Positions 1 to 7,766 of a stretch of 17,924 nucleotides of DNA are shown here, piece by piece (within the stretch, counting starts at the first letter, position 1; every line of letters starts with the position of its first letter). The stretch covers positions 1 to 17,924 of the forward strand of contig VGYW01000148.1 of NCBI GenBank assembly GCA_016872875.1, in the 5' to 3' direction. Made by a program: the position numbers and the translations under genes. The notes beneath the pieces were generated by a model, which did no database searches, was not told the origin of the DNA, and saw only the letters and a program-made list of their open reading frames with translations. This stretch comes from Planctomycetota bacterium. GTDB taxonomy: Bacteria; Planctomycetota; PUPC01; DSUN01.

Positions 1-87
1 TGGATGGGTGGATGAATGGATGAATGTAAGAGCCGAGCGCTCTTTCCTCTCTGACATCCATCCATTCATCCAATCATCCATACATCC
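1..87. repeat. Octamer inverted-repeat cassette, left end cut by window
   Basis: Period-8 units of the form GGATGAAT run over about 2-26, and their reverse complement (ATTCATCC-type units) runs over about 55-87. In the best register about 22 of 25 arm positions can pair. The spacer between the arms carries its own 6-bp stem (AAGAGC at 28-33, GCTCTT at 39-44, 5-nt loop). Transcribed, this would form a long hairpin just upstream of the E1-alpha gene. The left arm may continue beyond the window. The same unit and arrangement recur at 1063-1148. No coding role is plausible. Confidence 0.8.
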
Positions 88-105
88 CTTTCCCCAAGGG
101 TTGGC

Positions 106-1059
106 ATGCCGTCTGAAGAACTGGCTCATCTCCGGCTCATGAAGCTCATCCGCGCGTTCGAGGAGCGGGTGGACCGCCTGTTCGTCGAGGCGCGAATCCA
201 CGGGACCACCCACCTGTGCGTGGGCCAGGAGGCGATTCCAGTGGGGGCTTGCGCGGCGGTGAGGCCGTCCGACCTGGCGGGCGGCAGCCATCGCAGCCAC
301 GGCCTCGCACTCGCGAAGGGGCTGCGCGCCGACCGCCTCATGGCCGAACTGCTCGGACGCCGCGACGGCTACTGCCTGGGCAAGGGCGGCACGCAGCACG
401 TGGCAAGCCTCGAACACGGCTTCCTCGGCACGAACGGCATCACGGGCGGCGGGATCCCCATCGCCACGGGTGCCGCACTCACCGCGAAGCTCCGACGCAC
501 CGGCCAGGTCGTCCTCTCCTTCTTCGGCGACGGGGCGACGAACCAGGGCACGTTCCACGAATCGCTCAACATGGCCGCCATCTGGCGACTTCCCATCGTC
601 TACGTTTGCGAGAACAACCTCTACGCGATGTCCACCCCGATCCGCGAGGCGACGGCGGTCGAGCGCCTCTCCGTGCGGGCCGCGGCCTACGGGATGCCTG
701 GGGAGACGCACGACGGCAACGACGTGCTGGAGGTTCGGGCCGCGGTCGCCCGTGCCGCCGAGCGTGCGCGCTCGGGCGGCGGCCCGACCCTCCTCGAGTT
801 CACGACCTACCGCCACCACGGCCACTCGAAGAGCGACGAACGCGAGTACCGCTCCCGCGAGGAAGAGAAGTGCTGGCTGGACCTCGACCCGATCCTGCGT
901 TCCGAGCGGCGGCTCGCGGGGGCCGGCGAGCTCCCGCCCGAGGCTCTGAAGGCGATGAACGCGGATGTTGCCGCGGAGATCGAGGCCGCGGTGGCCTTCG
1001 CCGAGGCCAGCCCGCCGCTGGAACCGAGTCTGGCTGCCGAGGGGGTTTACGCGGAATGA
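106..1059 (+). CDS. 2-oxo acid dehydrogenase E1 component, alpha subunit (pyruvate or acetoin dehydrogenase type)
   Basis: This is the thiamine diphosphate (ThDP)-binding half of the heterotetrameric E1 enzyme, which decarboxylates a 2-oxo acid (or cleaves acetoin) and passes the acyl group to lipoyl-E2. The 317 residues match the usual length of bacterial alpha subunits. The ThDP/Mg motif runs from GDG at 141-143 to NN at 170-171, with a 26-residue gap typical of the family. The HGHS-S-D loop near 238-244, which borders the active site and is a regulatory phosphorylation region in mitochondrial homologues, is intact. The stretch around 105-125 (LGTNGITGGGIPIATGAA) is strongly family-like. 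AAGGG at 96-100 sits 5 nt before the ATG. E1-beta and E2 follow on the same strand, which fixes the complex type. Substrate (pyruvate, acetoin or branched-chain oxo acid) cannot be decided; pyruvate or acetoin fits best. Confidence 0.93.
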   Translation: MPSEELAHLRLMKLIRAFEERVDRLFVEARIHGTTHLCVGQEAIPVGACAAVRPSDLAGGSHRSHGLALAKGLRADRLMAELLGRRDGYCLGKGGTQHVASLEHGFLGTNGITGGGIPIATGAALTAKLRRTGQVVLSFFGDGATNQGTFHESLNMAAIWRLPIVYVCENNLYAMSTPIREATAVERLSVRAAAYGMPGETHDGNDVLEVRAAVARAAERARSGGGPTLLEFTTYRHHGHSKSDEREYRSREEEKCWLDLDPILRSERRLAGAGELPPEALKAMNADVAAEIEAAVAFAEASPPLEPSLAAEGVYAE

Positions 1060-1062
1060 AGA

Positions 1063-1148
1063 GGATGAATGGATGTGTGGATGAATGGATGATTGCCAGA
1101 GAGCACGGTCTTCTCATTCATCCACTCATCCATTCATCCATTCATCCC
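1063..1148. repeat. Octamer inverted-repeat hairpin between E1-alpha and E1-beta
   Basis: Four GGATGAAT-type octamers (1063-1094) are followed by a 21-nt spacer (1095-1115) and then four reverse-complement octamers (1116-1148). Aligning the arms gives about 28 matches in 32 positions, so the transcript could fold into a stem of about 32 bp. It starts 3 nt after the E1-alpha stop codon and ends about 26 nt before the E1-beta start, so it occupies nearly all of the gap between two subunits of one enzyme. An in-frame ATG at 1085 would translate the repeat as low-complexity sequence rich in His, Ser and Pro. That is not part of E1-beta. Confidence 0.85.
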
Positions 1149-1174
1149 CTCATCGTTGTGTCACGAGGCGCTGG

Positions 1175-2143
1175 ATGGTAGTCTCCTACGCCGACGCAAT
1201 CCGCAGCGCGCTGATCGAGGAGATGAAGCGCGACGAGCGGGTGATCCTGATGGGCGAGGACATTGCGCTCTACGGCGGCGCATTCCGCGTCACGCGCGGC
1301 CTCGTCAAGCGGTTCGGCCCCGAGCGGGTCATCAACACGCCGATCTCCGAGAACAGCTTCGTCGGCGTCGCGGTCGGGGCCGCGCTCACGGGCTTGCGGC
1401 CGGTGGTGGAGCTGATGTTCATGGACTTTATCGCCCTGGCGATGGACCAGATCGCCAACCACGCGGCGAAGCTGCACTACATCTACGGCGGGCAGGCGCG
1501 GGTGCCGCTGGTGCTCCGCACGCCGGCGGGCGCCGGGCGCGGCTACGGGGCCAGCCACTCGCAGAGCCTCGAGGCCTGGTTCGTCCACACCCCCGGCCTC
1601 AAAGTCGTCGCGCCCGCCACGCCCCGCGACGCCCACGGCCTCCTCAAGGCCGCCATCCGCGACGACAATCCCGTGCTCTTCATCGAAAACAAGCTCCTCT
1701 ACGGCGTCAAGGGCGAGGTGCCCGACCCCGACGAGGTGCTGCCGATCGGCCGCGCCGCCGTGGTTCGAGAGGGGAGCGACGTGACCCTCATCGCGTATTC
1801 GCGCATGACGACATTGGCGCTCGACGCAGCGGCGCGGCTGGAAGAGCGCGGCATCAGTTGCGAGGTCCTCGACCTCCGCTCCCTCGCCCCGCTCGATGAG
1901 GATGCGGTTCTCGCATCCGTCGCCAGAACATCGCGGGCCGTCATCATAGAAGAAGACACCTGCCGCGGCGGGGTGGGGGCCGAGGTGGCCGCGATCATCG
2001 CCGACTGCTGCTTCGAGCAGCTCGACTCCCCCATCCGCCGCGTGGCGTGCGCTGATGCTCCGATCCCATGTAGCCCCACCCTGGAGCAGGCCATCCTGCC
2101 CTCGGTGGAGAAGATCGTTGCCGCTGTGGAGAGTCTGATTTAG
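1175..2143 (+). CDS. 2-oxo acid dehydrogenase E1 component, beta subunit
   Basis: This is the partner of E1-alpha, giving an alpha2-beta2 E1 that feeds acyl groups to E2. It has 322 residues, normal for the family. The start chosen is the ATG at 1175: GAGG lies about 6 nt upstream, and MVVSYADAIRSAL is a typical family N-terminus. The longer frame from 1085 would add 30 residues encoded by the octamer repeat. The conserved Glu that activates the ThDP pyrimidine is E59 (NTPISEN at 54-60). The GRGYGASHSQSLE segment (121-133) contains the active-site His H128. The C-terminal transketolase-like domain carries VLDLRSLAPLD (231-241). The stop codon directly abuts the E2 start, so coupled translation is likely. 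Confidence 0.93.
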   Translation: MVVSYADAIRSALIEEMKRDERVILMGEDIALYGGAFRVTRGLVKRFGPERVINTPISENSFVGVAVGAALTGLRPVVELMFMDFIALAMDQIANHAAKLHYIYGGQARVPLVLRTPAGAGRGYGASHSQSLEAWFVHTPGLKVVAPATPRDAHGLLKAAIRDDNPVLFIENKLLYGVKGEVPDPDEVLPIGRAAVVREGSDVTLIAYSRMTTLALDAAARLEERGISCEVLDLRSLAPLDEDAVLASVARTSRAVIIEEDTCRGGVGAEVAAIIADCCFEQLDSPIRRVACADAPIPCSPTLEQAILPSVEKIVAAVESLI

Positions 2144-3268
2144 ATGATTACCAAAGTGATCATGCCCAAGCTTGCCGCGAACATCGAGGAGGCAACCGTG
2201 GGCCGTTGGCTCAAGCAGGAGGGGGAGCCCGTGGCGGCCGGCGAGCTCCTCTTCGAGGCGATCACGGACAAGGCGGCGGTGGAGGTGAAGGCCGAAGGCT
2301 CCGGCATCCTCCGAAAGGTCCTCGCCAAGGAGAACAGCGTGGTGCCGGTGGGTCAGGCGATCGCGCTGATCGCGGAGCCCGATGAGGCGCTGCCCGACGT
2401 TGAGGCCCTCCGCGCCGCGCCCAAGCCGGCCGAGGCGCCAGAGGTCAAGGCATCGTTCGGCGCGCGGCGCCTTGCCAAAGAGCTCGGGGTTGAGCTCGCG
2501 GCGATTGCCCCCTCGCGGCCGGATGGGCGGCTCACCGAGGAGGACGTGCGTCGTGCCGCCGCCAAGGCCCCAGGGGTGCCGCTCCTCGACCGCGTGCCGC
2601 TCTCGCCCCTCAAGCGCGCCGTGGCCAGCCACCTCGCGCGCATCGCGCACCAGGTGGTCCCCGCCTTCGTGACGCTGGAGGCCAACTTCACGGCGGTCAA
2701 GCGCGCGCTCCCGTCCTTGAGCGAGCAGGCCGGCCTGCCGGTCCACGCCCGCGACGTGGTGGTCCATCTCGCGGCGCGGCTCCTCCCCCAGCATCCGCTA
2801 CTGAACGCATGCTTCAGCGACGACGCGATACTCCTCTACGAGCCGGTGAACATCGGGCTGGCCTTCGACGTCGAGCCAGACAGCTCGGTGGTGGTGCCGG
2901 TCATCCGCAGCGCGGACAAGAAGACCCTGGCCGAGATTGCACGCGAGGCGGCCACGCTGGCCGAGCACGCGCAGAGCCACCACCTCGACCTCGCGGAGCT
3001 GGCCGACGCCACGTTCACCGTGGCCGACCAGAGCGGGCTGGAGATCGACAACTTCGTGCCCATCGTCAACGAGCGGCAGAGCGCCATCCTGGGCCTCGGC
3101 TCCGTGCGGCGCCGAGCCGTCCCCCGCGACCAGGCCGTCGCCGTCGCTCAGACCGCCAACCTCGCCGTCACCTTCGACCACAGGGTGCTCAACGCCACCG
3201 CTGCCGCCCGCTTCCTCCACGCCCTGAAGGACGCCATCGAGCGCTTCGCCCCCACGGGCGTCCTGTGA
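2144..3268 (+). CDS. Dihydrolipoamide acyltransferase (E2) of the 2-oxo acid dehydrogenase complex
   Basis: This core subunit accepts the acyl group from E1 on a lipoyl-lysine and transfers it to CoA. It has 374 residues: one lipoyl domain (about 1-78) with lipoyl lysine K43 in the ITDKAAVEV context, a short linker, a peripheral subunit-binding domain (about 104-139, ARRLAKELGVE then DGRLTEEDV), and a CAT-like acyltransferase domain (about 150-374). The catalytic His is H346 in FDHRVLNATAAARFL. The usual HRxxDG motif reads HRVLNA here, so the catalytic Asp position is Asn (N350) and the following Gly is Ala. The other active-site strand reads FTVADQSGLEIDNF instead of the common F-T/S-I-S-N-L-G form. 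The ATG follows the E1-beta stop with no gap. It may be a subfamily variant or slower enzyme; I expect it to be active because the His is kept. Confidence 0.92.
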   Translation: MITKVIMPKLAANIEEATVGRWLKQEGEPVAAGELLFEAITDKAAVEVKAEGSGILRKVLAKENSVVPVGQAIALIAEPDEALPDVEALRAAPKPAEAPEVKASFGARRLAKELGVELAAIAPSRPDGRLTEEDVRRAAAKAPGVPLLDRVPLSPLKRAVASHLARIAHQVVPAFVTLEANFTAVKRALPSLSEQAGLPVHARDVVVHLAARLLPQHPLLNACFSDDAILLYEPVNIGLAFDVEPDSSVVVPVIRSADKKTLAEIAREAATLAEHAQSHHLDLAELADATFTVADQSGLEIDNFVPIVNERQSAILGLGSVRRRAVPRDQAVAVAQTANLAVTFDHRVLNATAAARFLHALKDAIERFAPTGVL

Positions 3269-3274
3269 GGAACC

Positions 3275-6200
3275 ATGCGCGTCTTCCTCGTGCGGCCATC
3301 GGACAATGGGAACTACGGTCTCGAGGCGGCCCTTGCGGGCGCCCAGAGGCCGCTCGAAGAGCTCCACGTCGCGCTCTTTCGCGGCCTGAGGGTGCCGCTG
3401 GAGCCTCTGAGCTTCGCGCCCAGGGACGCCGGGCTTGCGAATCTGAGCCGCTACGATCTGGTGATCCTCGCGGGGCTTGACCCGGTGGTTCTCAAAGCGG
3501 AGGAGCAGTTGGCGCTCGCCGCATTCGTCGAGCGGGGCGGCGGGCTGATGCTCCTGGGCGGCAGCCACAGCCTTGGGAACGCCGAGGGCACCTATCTCCT
3601 CCTCGAACGGGCGCTCCCGGCGCGGGTGCTGAGGGGGCTCGACGTCGAGGTGGACGCGATGCCCACCCCGTCGTCGCACCCGATAGGCCGCGGCCTGCCC
3701 ACGCCGCTCGGCTACGTGCGGAAGGTCCACCCCATCGAGCCCAGGCCCGAGGCCGAGGTCGTCATGCGGGCGGACGCCCTCCCCCTCGTGGTCGCCGGCG
3801 AGCACGGCTACGGCCGCGTCGTCATGGTCGCCTCCTACCCCGAGTGCGACGAGACGGAGTACGGCTGGTTCTTCACGGGCGACGCCTTCGACGACTTCTT
3901 CCGCAACGCCGTGGCCTGGCTGCGCAAGGAGCAGGCCCCCGCCTGGTTCGAGAGCTTCTCCCTCCCAAACCGCCAAGTGGTCACTGGCAACGAGGAGTTC
4001 GGCCGCATCAAGCTCGGAAGCTCCGAACCCACCGAGCTCCAGTTGCGAACGCGCCTCACCACGGCCTCCGGCCGCCTCGTCTTCGAGAATGTCCCTTCTC
4101 ACGCATCACGCATCACGCATCACTCCGACTGCGTCTTCTCCTTCCGCGTCCCCGACGACCCGAAGGTGCGCGGGCTGCACTATGTCGCGGTCATCCTCGC
4201 CGACCGCGAGGGGCGCGAGCTTGCGCGGCGCGACGTGGCGGTGGAGGTCATCAACCCCACCCGCCTCGCAGTCGAGTTCGAGTACGGGCGAAGGGCCCTC
4301 GCCCCAGGGGAGGCCGCGGGGCTTCGCATCAAGACGGCGAGCGACCTCAAGGAGCCGCCCGCGGAGCTCGCACTCGACCTCTCCGTGCTCGACGAGGACG
4401 GGCAGCCAGTCCTCGCCCCGCGGCGGCGGCTTGTGAGGCGCAGGGACGCCGCCTACGAGGAGCTCGACGTGTCGCTTCCCCTCCCCCGCCTGCGCCCCGG
4501 GCGCTACCACCTCAAAGCTGAGTTGCGCGTGGGCGAGGGGCTTGCCGACGTGGCCGACGAGGAGCTCTTCGTCGTCCCTCACGCCGCGGCCAGCGATGCG
4601 TTCCTGCTCATCGCCGACGGCGGCTACCACCTCGACCGCGCGACCACCGAGCACGCGGTGAAGCAGCTCGCGGAGGCGGGCGTGAGCGCCCTCTCGCTCC
4701 CTGGCCCGCCGCTCCAACGGGTCGGCGAAATGCCGCACCGCGACGCGATGCTGGCCTACGCCGAGGAGCGTGCGGCGCGGGCCGGCCTGGGGCTCGTCCA
4801 CCATCGCCGCGGCCTGCTCCCCGGGCTGAGCCCAGCCGCGCCCCTCGCGCCCTGCCCCTTGACGCCCGACTTCCGCCACGCGCTCGAAGGCCAGATGAGG
4901 CCGCTCCTCACCGCCGCGGCACGCGTGCCCGGCCTCCTGTTCCACGAGGCCGCGCCGCGGATGGCGGTGAGCCACGCGCAGCAGTGCCGCTGTCACGCCT
5001 GCCAGGCCGCCTACAAGCGGAACCTCGGCGTGGACATGCCGGCCGGGGAGCCGGCTTCGTTGGACCTCGGGCAACGCAGGGAGCTGGCCTCGTTCGTGAC
5101 CTCATACTGGTGGCACGCGCTCTCGGCCGCGCAGAAGCTCCGCGACGAGGCGGCGCCTGGGGTGAAGCTGTCGCTTGGCTTCGACGCCTCCGCCTTCCTG
5201 CGCGACGGCCCGCAGGCCCCCTTCTCCGACCCCCTGGTGTGGGCGCGGGCCGCCGACGCCCTGGAGGTGGCGCCTGAGGGCGACATCGCCCGCTACCGCC
5301 TCTCCCTGATGGGCCACCACGCGGCCGCCGCCGGCCTCGGCAAGCGCCTCGGCGCGCAATTCGACATCGCCGAGGACTCCCTGCCCCCTGCCGAGGCCGC
5401 CTACACCGCCATCGCGTGCGGCGCCTCCTGGCTCCGCGTGGCCGAGAACCCGCGCTTCCTCTTCGCCAGCCGCCAGCCACCCCTGCCGGAGGCCCTGGGC
5501 GGCCTCTTCGAGCAGTTGGCTCGCGTAGCGCCGCTCCTGGCCCACTCGGTCCGTCCACCCGCCCGCGCCGCGCTCATCTTCCCCTTCACCGAGGCCGCCG
5601 TGAATGGCAACCGCAACGTGCTCGCGGCCTTCGAGCTCCTACGGGCCGCGGTGGGCGAGGTGGACCTCCTGCACGAGCGGCTGGCGACCGGCGAGGGCCT
5701 GGCGCCCTATCGCCTCCTGGCCCTCCTCGGCGCGGAGATGCTCCCAAAGCGAGTGGGCGCGGCGCTCGTCCAATTCGTCGAGCAGGGCGGCCTCCTCCTT
5801 GCCGATAACTCGGAGCTGCGCGACGAGGACGGCCAGCCGCTCGCCTGGCCCGAGGGCTTCTTCGGGGCGTCCGAGACGCCCCTGTTCGAGGCCATCACGG
5901 TCAGGCGGCGACGCTTCAGCGCTGGCCGGACCATGCTCTTCTCGCGCGACATCGTGGCGGCCCACCGCCGCGCCGTCGAAACACGCGACCCCGTAGCCCA
6001 GCGCGAGCTGGCGCGCGCGGTCCAGGAAGCTGCTGCTGAGCAGGGCGTGCACCCGCGGGCGCGGGCCCTCGACCCCGAGGTCGAGCTCGGCCTGCGCGTA
6101 GCAGGCCAGACCTGGCTCCTTGTGGCCGTGAACCACAGCGACACGCCGATCCAGACGCGGGTGGAGCTTGACCCCCAGGCTGTTCCCACGGCTTGCGCCT

Positions 6201-6616
6201 TCGACCTCGCGGAGCGCGGAGGCCCCGCCCACGACGTTGCCGTCAGCCTGGGGCCACGCGATGGCGGCGTGTGGGCGCTCTACCCCGAGCGGCCCTTCAC
6301 CCTCCGGCTCGAAGCCCCCGAGGCCATCCAGCGCCACGGCGGCGCCATGCGCTACAGAGTCCTCGTCCTCAACGAATCGGGCCAGCCCGCACGGGGCAAC
6401 CACATCGTTCATGTCTCCATCACCGACCCCACCGGCGTCGAGCGCCCCGAGCTTGGCGGCGAGCGGCTCAGCACCGATGGCGTCATTGAGGTCTCCGAGC
6501 CATTGGCCGCCAACGAGCGCCTCGGCCAATGGGCCATCGCCGTCACAGACCCCTTGACCCGCCGCGTCGTGCGCCGCAGCTTCGAGGTGACTGGTCGTTC
6601 GGGAACTGTTGACTGA
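3275..6616 (+). CDS. Large glycosidase-like protein with GATase-like, barrel and macroglobulin-like domains
   Basis: The protein has 1113 residues and no signal peptide (it starts MRVFLVRPSDN), so it is probably cytoplasmic. Residues 1-220 look like a class I glutamine amidotransferase-like fold (VERGGGLMLLGG, GYGRVVMVASYP), as in ThuA or beta-galactosidase trimerisation domains. Residues 225-435 are two beta-rich domains. Residues 440-755 resemble a glycoside hydrolase barrel and carry a CxCxxC cluster (C571, C573, C576), a pattern I associate with the zinc site of GH42-type enzymes. Residues 760-860 form a second GATase-like segment (FVEQGGLLLADNSELRDEDG). Residues 1005-1105 look like an MG2-type beta domain. 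The start has GAGG overlapping the E2 stop codon, and the gap is 6 nt, so it is probably translated with E2. No catalytic acid pair can be assigned. Residues 276-283 are encoded by an inserted heptamer repeat. Confidence 0.7.
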   Translation: MRVFLVRPSDNGNYGLEAALAGAQRPLEELHVALFRGLRVPLEPLSFAPRDAGLANLSRYDLVILAGLDPVVLKAEEQLALAAFVERGGGLMLLGGSHSLGNAEGTYLLLERALPARVLRGLDVEVDAMPTPSSHPIGRGLPTPLGYVRKVHPIEPRPEAEVVMRADALPLVVAGEHGYGRVVMVASYPECDETEYGWFFTGDAFDDFFRNAVAWLRKEQAPAWFESFSLPNRQVVTGNEEFGRIKLGSSEPTELQLRTRLTTASGRLVFENVPSHASRITHHSDCVFSFRVPDDPKVRGLHYVAVILADREGRELARRDVAVEVINPTRLAVEFEYGRRALAPGEAAGLRIKTASDLKEPPAELALDLSVLDEDGQPVLAPRRRLVRRRDAAYEELDVSLPLPRLRPGRYHLKAELRVGEGLADVADEELFVVPHAAASDAFLLIADGGYHLDRATTEHAVKQLAEAGVSALSLPGPPLQRVGEMPHRDAMLAYAEERAARAGLGLVHHRRGLLPGLSPAAPLAPCPLTPDFRHALEGQMRPLLTAAARVPGLLFHEAAPRMAVSHAQQCRCHACQAAYKRNLGVDMPAGEPASLDLGQRRELASFVTSYWWHALSAAQKLRDEAAPGVKLSLGFDASAFLRDGPQAPFSDPLVWARAADALEVAPEGDIARYRLSLMGHHAAAAGLGKRLGAQFDIAEDSLPPAEAAYTAIACGASWLRVAENPRFLFASRQPPLPEALGGLFEQLARVAPLLAHSVRPPARAALIFPFTEAAVNGNRNVLAAFELLRAAVGEVDLLHERLATGEGLAPYRLLALLGAEMLPKRVGAALVQFVEQGGLLLADNSELRDEDGQPLAWPEGFFGASETPLFEAITVRRRRFSAGRTMLFSRDIVAAHRRAVETRDPVAQRELARAVQEAAAEQGVHPRARALDPEVELGLRVAGQTWLLVAVNHSDTPIQTRVELDPQAVPTACAFDLAERGGPAHDVAVSLGPRDGGVWALYPERPFTLRLEAPEAIQRHGGAMRYRVLVLNESGQPARGNHIVHVSITDPTGVERPELGGERLSTDGVIEVSEPLAANERLGQWAIAVTDPLTRRVVRRSFEVTGRSGTVD
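4100..4123 (+). repeat. Period-7 repeat inside a coding region
   Basis: CACGCAT occurs three times in perfect tandem, followed by CAC. It encodes HASRITHH (residues 276-283) within a beta-rich domain of the large glycosidase-like protein. It is in frame, and the reading continues on both sides. Similar period-7 tracts are otherwise found between genes in this window (6617-6652 and 7600-7720). Confidence 0.85.
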
Positions 6617-6652
6617 AATCGGCAATCGGAGATTGGAAATCGGAAATCTGAC
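6617..6652. repeat. Short period-7 intergenic repeat
   Basis: The whole 36-nt gap between the large glycosidase-like gene and the metallo-beta-lactamase-fold gene consists of imperfect AATCGGA/GATTGGA-type heptamers. There is no reverse-complement partner arm here, unlike the other tracts. It leaves only a weak purine-rich ribosome binding site (GGAAATC) for the next gene. Confidence 0.75.
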
Positions 6653-7552
6653 ATGAGCCTCTCAAGCGAAATCGCGGCCAACCTCAGCGGCTACTCGAAG
6701 GCCATGTACGCCACCTGGTTCTTTTACCGCCCCGCGCGCATGCTCCTCGACGCCGGCGAGGGGGTGAGCGCGGCGATGGCGAACTTCGTCTTCGCCATCG
6801 AGAAGGTCTTCCTCAGCCACGGCCACTACGACCACATCGGCGGGCTCCCCGGCCTCCTCCAGTCGCGCCGCTCGGCGCGCGGCGACAAGGAGAAGCCCCT
6901 CGAGGTCTACTACCCCGATGCCGACCCCCTCATCGCCGCCCAACGCCAATACGTCGAGGCGCTCATGTACCGCTCCGGCTACGACCTCTCCTGGCACGCG
7001 GTGGAGCCGGGCCAGCGGGTGCCCCTGGGCGCAGGGCGCGGCCGCGGCTACCTCGTCCCCTTCCGCGCCCGACACGTCGGCCGCTCGACCGCCCTCGCCT
7101 TCAACGTGATGGAGGAGCGCAAGCGCCTCAAGCCGCAATACGCCGGCCTCTCCGAGCAGGAGCTCGCCCAGCTCGCCCGCTCCGTCCCGCGCACGGAGCT
7201 AAGCGAGACCTACGAGAAAATCCTCCTCGCCTACAGCGGCGACTCCATGCCCCTCGACCCCGCGGTGGTTCAGGACGCCGAGGTGCTCATGCACGACGCC
7301 ACGTTTCTAGCCCCGGCGGACCGCGACGCCCCGGCCCACGCCACCGTGGAGGAGGCCATCCGCGTCGCCGTAGCCGCCCGCGTGAGACTCCTCATCCTCT
7401 TCCACCTCTCCTCGCGCTACCCCGCTCAGGAGGCCGTGCGGCGGACGCGCGAGCTGGCCGACGCCCTTGCCCCAGGGCTGCCCATCCTCCTCTTCCGCTC
7501 CGCAAGGAAGCTCTGGGTCGCCGGCGCGCCCGAAGGGCAAACGACCGGGTAG
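6653..7552 (+). CDS. Metallo-beta-lactamase-fold hydrolase, RNase Z-like
   Basis: The 299 residues keep most of the RNase Z metal ligands: HGHYDH at 56-61 (the HxHxDH motif), H141 in RHVGRST, D197 in YSGDS and H251 in FHLSSRY. The order and the HLSSRY ending are characteristic of the tRNA 3'-end endonuclease family. Differences: the HEAT motif is HDAT (214-217, Glu to Asp); the N-terminal phosphate-site glycine motif (GTGSG type) is not recognisable; and the segment between H141 and D197 is shorter than in standard RNase Z, with no clear exosite arm. It may be a tRNase Z variant or a related hydrolase with another substrate. The ATG at 6653 follows heptamer repeats, and its ribosome binding site is weak. 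A GC-rich hairpin follows the stop codon. Confidence 0.8.
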   Translation: MSLSSEIAANLSGYSKAMYATWFFYRPARMLLDAGEGVSAAMANFVFAIEKVFLSHGHYDHIGGLPGLLQSRRSARGDKEKPLEVYYPDADPLIAAQRQYVEALMYRSGYDLSWHAVEPGQRVPLGAGRGRGYLVPFRARHVGRSTALAFNVMEERKRLKPQYAGLSEQELAQLARSVPRTELSETYEKILLAYSGDSMPLDPAVVQDAEVLMHDATFLAPADRDAPAHATVEEAIRVAVAARVRLLILFHLSSRYPAQEAVRRTRELADALAPGLPILLFRSARKLWVAGAPEGQTTG

Positions 7553-7571
7553 GGCCTCCGGTCGTGACTCG

Positions 7572-7588
7572 TGCGCGCCTTGCGCGCA
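7572..7588 (+). terminator. Terminator-like GC hairpin after the metallo-beta-lactamase-fold gene
   Basis: A perfect 7-bp stem, TGCGCGC (7572-7578) with GCGCGCA (7582-7588) around a 3-nt loop CTT, lies 19 nt after the stop codon. There is no T-run after it, so it is at best a non-canonical terminator or an RNA-stabilising hairpin. Confidence 0.4.
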
Positions 7589-7599
7589 TGTGGCAGAAG

Positions 7600-7720
7600 G
7601 AATGTTGAATGTCGAACGCTGAATGTTGAATGTCGAATGACGAACCTAGCCAGGAGTCCGCTCCGCTCTTCGCAGTTCGACATTCAATATTCGATATTCA
7701 GCATTCATCATTCGATACTC
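7600..7720. repeat. Heptamer inverted-repeat cassette
   Basis: The left arm (7600-7645) is six or seven GAATGTT/GAATGTC-type heptamers. The right arm (7676-7720) is the reverse-complement kind, with TTCGACA, TTCAATA and TTCGATA units. About 30 nt of unrelated sequence separates them. The arms can pair over most of their length with scattered mismatches. The arrangement matches the octamer cassettes near the dehydrogenase genes, but the unit sequence and the period (7 against 8) differ. It fills most of the 214-nt gap between the metallo-beta-lactamase-fold and radical SAM genes. Confidence 0.82.
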
Positions 7721-7766
7721 CGGCCCTTTGGTTGCGGCCACAGGCCGCCTGAAGACAAGGCGAACA

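Noticed and set aside
1085..1174. N-terminal extension of E1-beta
   Set aside because: The extra 30 residues are a translation of the octamer repeat; the ATG at 1175 has a ribosome binding site and a family-like N-terminus.
1142..2794. Long minus-strand frame of 550 codons across E1-beta and E2
   Set aside because: It lies opposite two well-supported genes and reflects GC-rich codon bias; its translation has no recognisable domain.
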